This document shows positions 60,320 through 64,000 of a DNA stretch of 64,000 nt, piece after piece. Within the stretch, counting starts at the first letter, position 1. Every line of letters starts with the position of its first letter. The stretch lies in assembly GCF_002434265.1 (NCBI RefSeq), contig NZ_DJJS01000002.1:118216-182215 (forward strand), in the 5' to 3' direction. The notes under the pieces are model-generated. The model worked only from the letters and a program-made list of their open reading frames with translations. It did not search any database and was not told where the DNA came from. Position numbers and translations under genes: made by a program. The stretch comes from Pseudomonas sp. UBA6562. Lineage in GTDB: Bacteria > Pseudomonadota > Gammaproteobacteria > Pseudomonadales > Pseudomonadaceae.

Positions 60320-62128
60320 ATGAGCAATAAGTCCTTGGTTCTGCCAGCCGCACTGGATCGTATCGAGCTGATGCGCGAGGTGATGCAGCGCGCGGGCGTG
60401 GACGCGTTACTGATACCTTCTGCCGATCCGCATCTGTCCGAATACCTTCCTGAGCATTGGCAGGGTCGTCGGTGGCTCTCCGGCTTTCAGGGCTCGGTCG
60501 GCACGCTGGTCATCACTGCGCAGTTTGCGGGGCTGTGGGCCGATAGTCGGTATTGGGAGCAGGCGGCGGTTGAGCTTTACGGCAGTGGAGTGACACTGAT
60601 CAAGTACGAGTCGGGTCAGCTTTCGCCTGCCCAGTGGCTGGTCGAACAGCTACCTGCCGGGAGTGTGGTAAGCGTCGATGGCAGTGTGATGGCTCTGGCG
60701 AGTGGTCGTGATTTGCAGAACAATCTGCAAGTGCGTGGCGTTACCCTCCAGACGCATGTCGATTTGCTGAATGATATTTGGACCGACCGCCCTGCATTGC
60801 CTTGCTTTTCTATATATCAACATGAATTTCCTTACGCGACCGTCGATCGCTCCAGCAAGCTTGCCGCACTGCGTGAAACCATGCGTCACAAGGGCGTGCA
60901 AGCGCATGTCATCGCCTCGCTCGACGATATCGCCTGGTTGCTCAATCTGCGCGGCAGCGATGTGGCTTATAACCCATTGTTCCTTGCTTACGTGTTGGTC
61001 GAGCCGCACCGAGCGTTGTTGTTCATCGATAAAGGCAAAGTCGATGAGCCGTCGCGCCGGTCACTCGAAGGCGACGGCGTAGAGCTGCGCGATTACAGTG
61101 AGATAGCCGAGGTTTTGCAGGCTCTTTGCCCCGGCACGCGGCTGCTTTTAGATCCGGCACGGGTGACCTTGGGGTTGGTCGCAAATCTGCAGCCAGGTAT
61201 CGAGTTGGTCGAAGCCATCAACCCTACCCAGCTCAGCAAATCTCAAAAAGCCGACGGCGATCTGGTTCACGTTCGACATGTAATGGAGCAGGACGGTGCT
61301 GCCTTGTCTGAGTTCTTCGCATGGCTCGAGTCCAACCTCGGCCTTGGAGAGATCACTGAGCTCACTATCGATGAGCAACTGACTGCGGCGCGCGCTCGGC
61401 GCCAAGGCTTCATTTCGCCAAGTTTCGCAACCATTGCAGCGTTCAATGCCAACGGTGCCATGCCTCACTATCGCGCCACTGCTCAATCCCATGCTCGGAT
61501 CGAAGGCAATGGCCTGCTGTTGATCGATTCTGGAGGGCAGTACCTGGGTGGTACGACCGACATCACTCGCATGGTGCCCATTGGTGAGCCAAGCACCGAG
61601 CAACGACAGGATTGCACGCGTGTGCTCAAGGGGGTGATCGCTTTGTCGCGAGCACGTTTTCCCGAGGGCACCCTTTCACCCATGCTGGATGCGATCGCAC
61701 GCGCGCCGATCTGGGCTGACCAAGTGGACTATGGGCATGGGACCGGTCATGGCGTCGGCTATTTTCTCAATGTTCACGAAGGGCCGCAGGTGATTGCCTT
61801 TCGTTCAGCGGCGTCAGCGCATACAGCCATGCAGGCCAGGATGATCACCTCGATTGAGCCTGGTACCTACCGTCCTGGGCGATGGGGTGTGCGGATCGAA
61901 AATCTAGTGGTAACGCGCGATGTAGGCAGCAGCGAATTCGGCCGTTTTCTGGATTTCGAGACCCTGACATTGTGCCCAATAGATACGCGCTGCCTGCTGG
62001 TCGAGATGCTGGATGCGAGCGAGCGAGCGTGGCTCAATGACTATCACGGTCAGGTGTTCCACCGGCTTGCTCCGCTTCTGGAGCGCGATGCGCTGATTTG
62101 GTTGGAGAGGCGTACTCAAAGCATATAA
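60320..62128 (+). CDS. Xaa-Pro aminopeptidase (aminopeptidase P family)
   Basis: The 602-residue protein has two creatinase-like N-terminal domains and a C-terminal pita-bread peptidase domain. The five metal ligands are visible: two Asp in DSGGQYLGGTTDITR, His in HGTGHGVGYFLNVHE and Glu in SIEPGTY and GVRIENLVV. It releases N-terminal residues before proline, in the cytoplasm. The long form resembles eukaryotic-like aminopeptidase P1. GGAGG lies ten bases before the ATG at 60320; GTG at 60314 is too close to it. Confidence 0.92.
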   Translation: MSNKSLVLPAALDRIELMREVMQRAGVDALLIPSADPHLSEYLPEHWQGRRWLSGFQGSVGTLVITAQFAGLWADSRYWEQAAVELYGSGVTLIKYESGQLSPAQWLVEQLPAGSVVSVDGSVMALASGRDLQNNLQVRGVTLQTHVDLLNDIWTDRPALPCFSIYQHEFPYATVDRSSKLAALRETMRHKGVQAHVIASLDDIAWLLNLRGSDVAYNPLFLAYVLVEPHRALLFIDKGKVDEPSRRSLEGDGVELRDYSEIAEVLQALCPGTRLLLDPARVTLGLVANLQPGIELVEAINPTQLSKSQKADGDLVHVRHVMEQDGAALSEFFAWLESNLGLGEITELTIDEQLTAARARRQGFISPSFATIAAFNANGAMPHYRATAQSHARIEGNGLLLIDSGGQYLGGTTDITRMVPIGEPSTEQRQDCTRVLKGVIALSRARFPEGTLSPMLDAIARAPIWADQVDYGHGTGHGVGYFLNVHEGPQVIAFRSAASAHTAMQARMITSIEPGTYRPGRWGVRIENLVVTRDVGSSEFGRFLDFETLTLCPIDTRCLLVEMLDASERAWLNDYHGQVFHRLAPLLERDALIWLERRTQSI

Positions 62129-62140
62129 GTCGTTTGGGCG

Positions 62141-62164
62141 AGGCAGCCTCCCATGGCTGCCTTG
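62141..62164 (+). terminator. Possible weak terminator after the aminopeptidase gene
   Basis: An 8-bp stem AGGCAGCC/GGCTGCCT with a six-base loop is followed by only a short T-run. It lies 12 bases after the stop, between convergent genes. Confidence 0.45.
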
Positions 62165-62170
62165 TAGGCC

Positions 62171-62452
62171 TCAGCGGCAGATGACGATCATGCTACGGCT
62201 GGTATAGCCAGCCGGGTTTATCCCAAACAGATAATCACCAGGCTCGGACTTCGCAGCGCCAGAACGGGCGATGACCTTGTAGTCTTTAGGGTTGCAAGCG
62301 CTAGCGGCACTGCTGAAGCACTTCTCCCAAGAAGATGAGAGGCCTGAGCAATCAATGTGCAAACCTTTTTTACCCCGTTTGACCTCGGTCTTGGTATTCG
62401 CGGCGCAGCCCGCTAAAGCAAGGATCGCCAGGATGAGGACGATACGTTTCAT
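62171..62452 (-). CDS. Small cysteine-containing lipoprotein
   Basis: The 93-residue protein has lipobox LAGC (Cys16) after a short charged N-terminus (MKRIVLIL). Four further cysteines (35, 45, 53 and 92) could form two disulfides in the periplasm. The body is basic and ends in a VICR tail. AAGGAC lies six bases before the ATG. I do not recognise a family. It is alone between convergent and co-directional genes, with no partner. Confidence 0.78.
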   Translation of the reverse strand: MKRIVLILAILALAGCAANTKTEVKRGKKGLHIDCSGLSSSWEKCFSSAASACNPKDYKVIARSGAAKSEPGDYLFGINPAGYTSRSMIVICR

Positions 62453-62627
62453 TTCTGTCCTTATACATGCCAGGCCGTTGACCTGGCGTTGTGGTAATCA
62501 CAGGGTTGGATCCTGATTGCGTGGCCGGATCGTATCGACGCGAGTGAAGCTGCTGAAACGAAAGCCAGCTTAAAACGAGGCGATGAGGGGAACAACCGTT
62601 TCGTTGTGAATGCAAACAATTCTTACA

Positions 62628-63515
62628 TCAGTCGGCCGCCAGGGGAGGCAGGGCTTGTTTGCGCATGGTCATGGTTGCGCCTACAGAAGCGATTATGATG
62701 GCCAAAATCGCCAGCCATTGGGTCTTGGTCAACGTCTCGCTGAGAAAGATCAGTCCGGATAGTGCGGCGATTGCAGGCTCGACGCTCATGAGCGTGCCAA
62801 AGGTGCGGGCCGGGAGCCGGGTGAGAGCGATCATTTCAAGGCTATAAGGAAGAGCGGTGGACAAAACAGCCACGCCTAAAGCTGCTGGGATGAGTCCAGG
62901 GTTCAGCAGTGCGCTCCCCGCATGCGCGATACCTACTGGCGCGATGAATACCGCCGCGATCACTACGCCCAGAGCGGCGGTCTGCACGCCATGCTCTGCT
63001 CCGGCCTTTTGGCCGTAGAGAATATAAAGTGCCCAGCACACGCCGGCACCTAGGGCGTAGCCGGCGCCGGTCAAGTCGACAGCTGCACCGGATCTGCCAA
63101 GGGGTATCAGCAGAGCAAGCCCGGTTACCGCCAATAGGATCCAGATGAAATCTACCAACCGGCGCGAGCTTAAAAGGGCCACGGCTAGAGGGCCGGTAAA
63201 TTCCAAGGCGACAGCGATACCTAAAGGAACCGTGCGCACCGACATATAGAAAAGCAGATTCATGCCCCCAAGCGCCATTCCATAAATGACCACGCTACGC
63301 CATGTGGCGACATTCATGCGGGCCCGCCATGGCCGGAGCAGAAGCACCATGATCACGCTAGCGAAGATCAAGCGGAGTGACGTAGTGCCTTGCGCGCCTA
63401 TGAGAGGAAACAGGCTCTTCGCCAGCGAAGCGCCAGATTGGATGGACAGCATCGCGATCAGCAAAAGGCCAATGGGAAAGATGACGCTTGTGAGGGGGCG
63501 GGGGGAGGTGCTCAT
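62628..63515 (-). CDS. rhtA: Threonine/homoserine exporter RhtA
   Basis: The 295-residue protein has ten membrane helices in two EamA repeats. It shares long identical stretches with E. coli RhtA: GASLAKSLFPL, VPLGIAVALEFTGPLAVAL, GQ(K/R)AGAEHG and LSTALPYSLEMIALTRLP. It exports threonine, homoserine and some analogues. The ATG at 63515 gives the same distance to the first helix as E. coli RhtA; 63530 is an in-frame alternative. A perfect palindrome lies 31 bases upstream. Confidence 0.92.
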   Translation of the reverse strand: MSTSPRPLTSVIFPIGLLLIAMLSIQSGASLAKSLFPLIGAQGTTSLRLIFASVIMVLLLRPWRARMNVATWRSVVIYGMALGGMNLLFYMSVRTVPLGIAVALEFTGPLAVALLSSRRLVDFIWILLAVTGLALLIPLGRSGAAVDLTGAGYALGAGVCWALYILYGQKAGAEHGVQTAALGVVIAAVFIAPVGIAHAGSALLNPGLIPAALGVAVLSTALPYSLEMIALTRLPARTFGTLMSVEPAIAALSGLIFLSETLTKTQWLAILAIIIASVGATMTMRKQALPPLAAD

Positions 63516-63546
63516 AGATAACGAGTGCATCCTGATAGATCAATTG

Positions 63547-63564
63547 TGCGCACTATAGTGCGCA
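63547..63564. promoter_or_regulatory. Perfect 18-bp palindrome upstream of rhtA
   Basis: TGCGCACTATAGTGCGCA is a perfect palindrome centred about 40 bases before the rhtA ATG. On the minus strand it holds TATAGT, a plausible -10, so a bound repressor would block the rhtA promoter directly. The likely binder is a dimeric regulator (GntR/MocR or similar), but no such gene is in view. Confidence 0.55.
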
Positions 63565-63651
63565 ATGCCGAGCATTGGCGGCAAGCGGGTTCTTTAGAAA
63601 ACGCTTAAAGGCTAGCCAGGCGAGGTTTCTGCAGAAACTTTCAATAAGCCC

Positions 63652-63679
63652 TTGACGCTTCCTCAGATCTCTTTATACT
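63652..63679 (+). promoter_or_regulatory. Ribosomal RNA operon promoter P1
   Basis: TTGACG (63652-63657) and TATACT (63674-63679) are separated by 16 bases and followed by a GC-rich discriminator (GCGCACC). It is the first of three tandem promoters before an rrn operon that lies to the right of the window. Confidence 0.75.
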
Positions 63680-63794
63680 GCGCACCACTTCCGGGGCAAA
63701 CGGAACGGAAAACTCCTTGAGATTCAATGAGTTGAACGTTTTGACAAGACTGGAAGCGCTTCGATCTTCTGGTCGGCAGCGGTGAAAAAGGCAG

Positions 63795-63822
63795 TTGACA
63801 GCAGGTTGTAACGCTGTATGAT
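63795..63822 (+). promoter_or_regulatory. Ribosomal RNA operon promoter P2
   Basis: TTGACA (63795-63800) and TATGAT (63817-63822) have a 16-base spacer and the GC-rich discriminator TCGCCTCCCGC, typical of stringently controlled rRNA promoters. Confidence 0.8.
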
Positions 63823-63903
63823 TCGCCTCCCGCTACGAGAGATTGCAGCGAGCAAGTGGTTGAAGTTGAACGAGATTCTCGCGAAACACTTCAAAATAAA
63901 CAC

Positions 63904-63931
63904 TTGACAGACACTGAGGATAGCGTAAAAT
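63904..63931 (+). promoter_or_regulatory. Ribosomal RNA operon promoter P3
   Basis: A consensus TTGACA (63904-63909) and TAAAAT (63926-63931) have a 16-base spacer. An A-rich stretch (63881-63903) upstream could serve as an UP element. It is the promoter closest to the 16S gene. Confidence 0.8.
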
Positions 63932-63965
63932 TCGAGCCTCGGTTGAGACGAATGGCTCAACCAAT

Positions 63966-63977
63966 CGCTCTTTAACA
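63966..63977 (+). promoter_or_regulatory. boxA antitermination site of the rRNA leader
   Basis: CGCTCTTTAACA matches the bacterial rrn boxA (TGCTCTTTAACA) with one change. NusB/NusE load here to prevent Rho termination in rRNA genes. The window ends 23 bases later, before the 16S rRNA gene. Confidence 0.9.
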
Positions 63978-64000
63978 ATTTGAATCAAGCAATTCGTGTG

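Noticed and set aside
63724..63978. 84-codon minus-strand frame in the rRNA leader
   Set aside because: It runs through three consensus promoters and boxA, which fully explain this stretch.

Overview
This 64 kb window is a chromosomal segment of a Pseudomonas, most likely of the P. putida/P. fulva type. The evidence is the high GC content, the Pseudomonas gene order (sucCD, braB-type transporter, htpG, fabBA next to a hybrid kinase, gpsA, kdp, npp, mltD, gloB, rnhA, dnaQ), a ChrR very like the P. putida enzyme, and lineage-specific conserved small proteins. I see no insertion sequence, prophage, integrase, CRISPR array or tRNA. The species call is an inference from remembered family sequences, not from a search.

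Layout. 1-8200: the sucC tail and sucD, a branched-chain amino acid carrier, a DUF599 membrane protein, a small lipoprotein, htpG behind a near-consensus sigma-32 promoter, a dienelactone-hydrolase-type enzyme and an exported amidohydrolase. 8200-13000 (minus strand): fabB and fabA, then a two-gene operon coding a periplasmic substrate-binding-like protein and a hybrid histidine kinase (PA1611-like position). 13350-19400 (plus strand): gpsA, DUF4389, sixA, a small unknown protein, two alpha/beta hydrolases, a DUF4892 protein and an AI-2E-family membrane protein. 19500-27412: kdpFABCDE with a probable KdpE site. 27409-37273 (minus strand): the nppA1A2BCD peptide/nucleoside-antibiotic importer, mltD and gloB; nppD and kdpE overlap tail to tail. 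37376-41650: a methyltransferase, rnhA, dnaQ, a small unknown protein, chrR and an AraC-type regulator.

41726-46231 holds the most unusual gene: a 1501-residue protein with a dermonecrotic-toxin-like N-terminal region, a hydrophobic hairpin, leucine-rich repeats and a C-terminal NEL-type E3 ubiquitin ligase domain with a Cys-Ala-Asp catalytic motif. It looks like an effector aimed at eukaryotic hosts, but no secretion genes are nearby.

46386-50290 is a four-gene beta-oxidation operon (dehydrogenase, thiolase, acyl-CoA dehydrogenase, enoyl-CoA hydratase), probably for 2-methyl-branched acyl-CoA from isoleucine. 50518-52014 holds a zinc-ligand-poor DksA paralogue and two unknown small genes in a less GC-rich patch. 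52217-58271 (minus strand) is a six-gene Mrp/Sha-type multisubunit cation/proton antiporter. The last part carries an EamA exporter with a divergent XRE-cupin regulator, an Xaa-Pro aminopeptidase, a small lipoprotein and rhtA. The window ends inside the leader of a ribosomal RNA operon, with three tandem strong promoters and a boxA antiterminator site, just short of the 16S gene.
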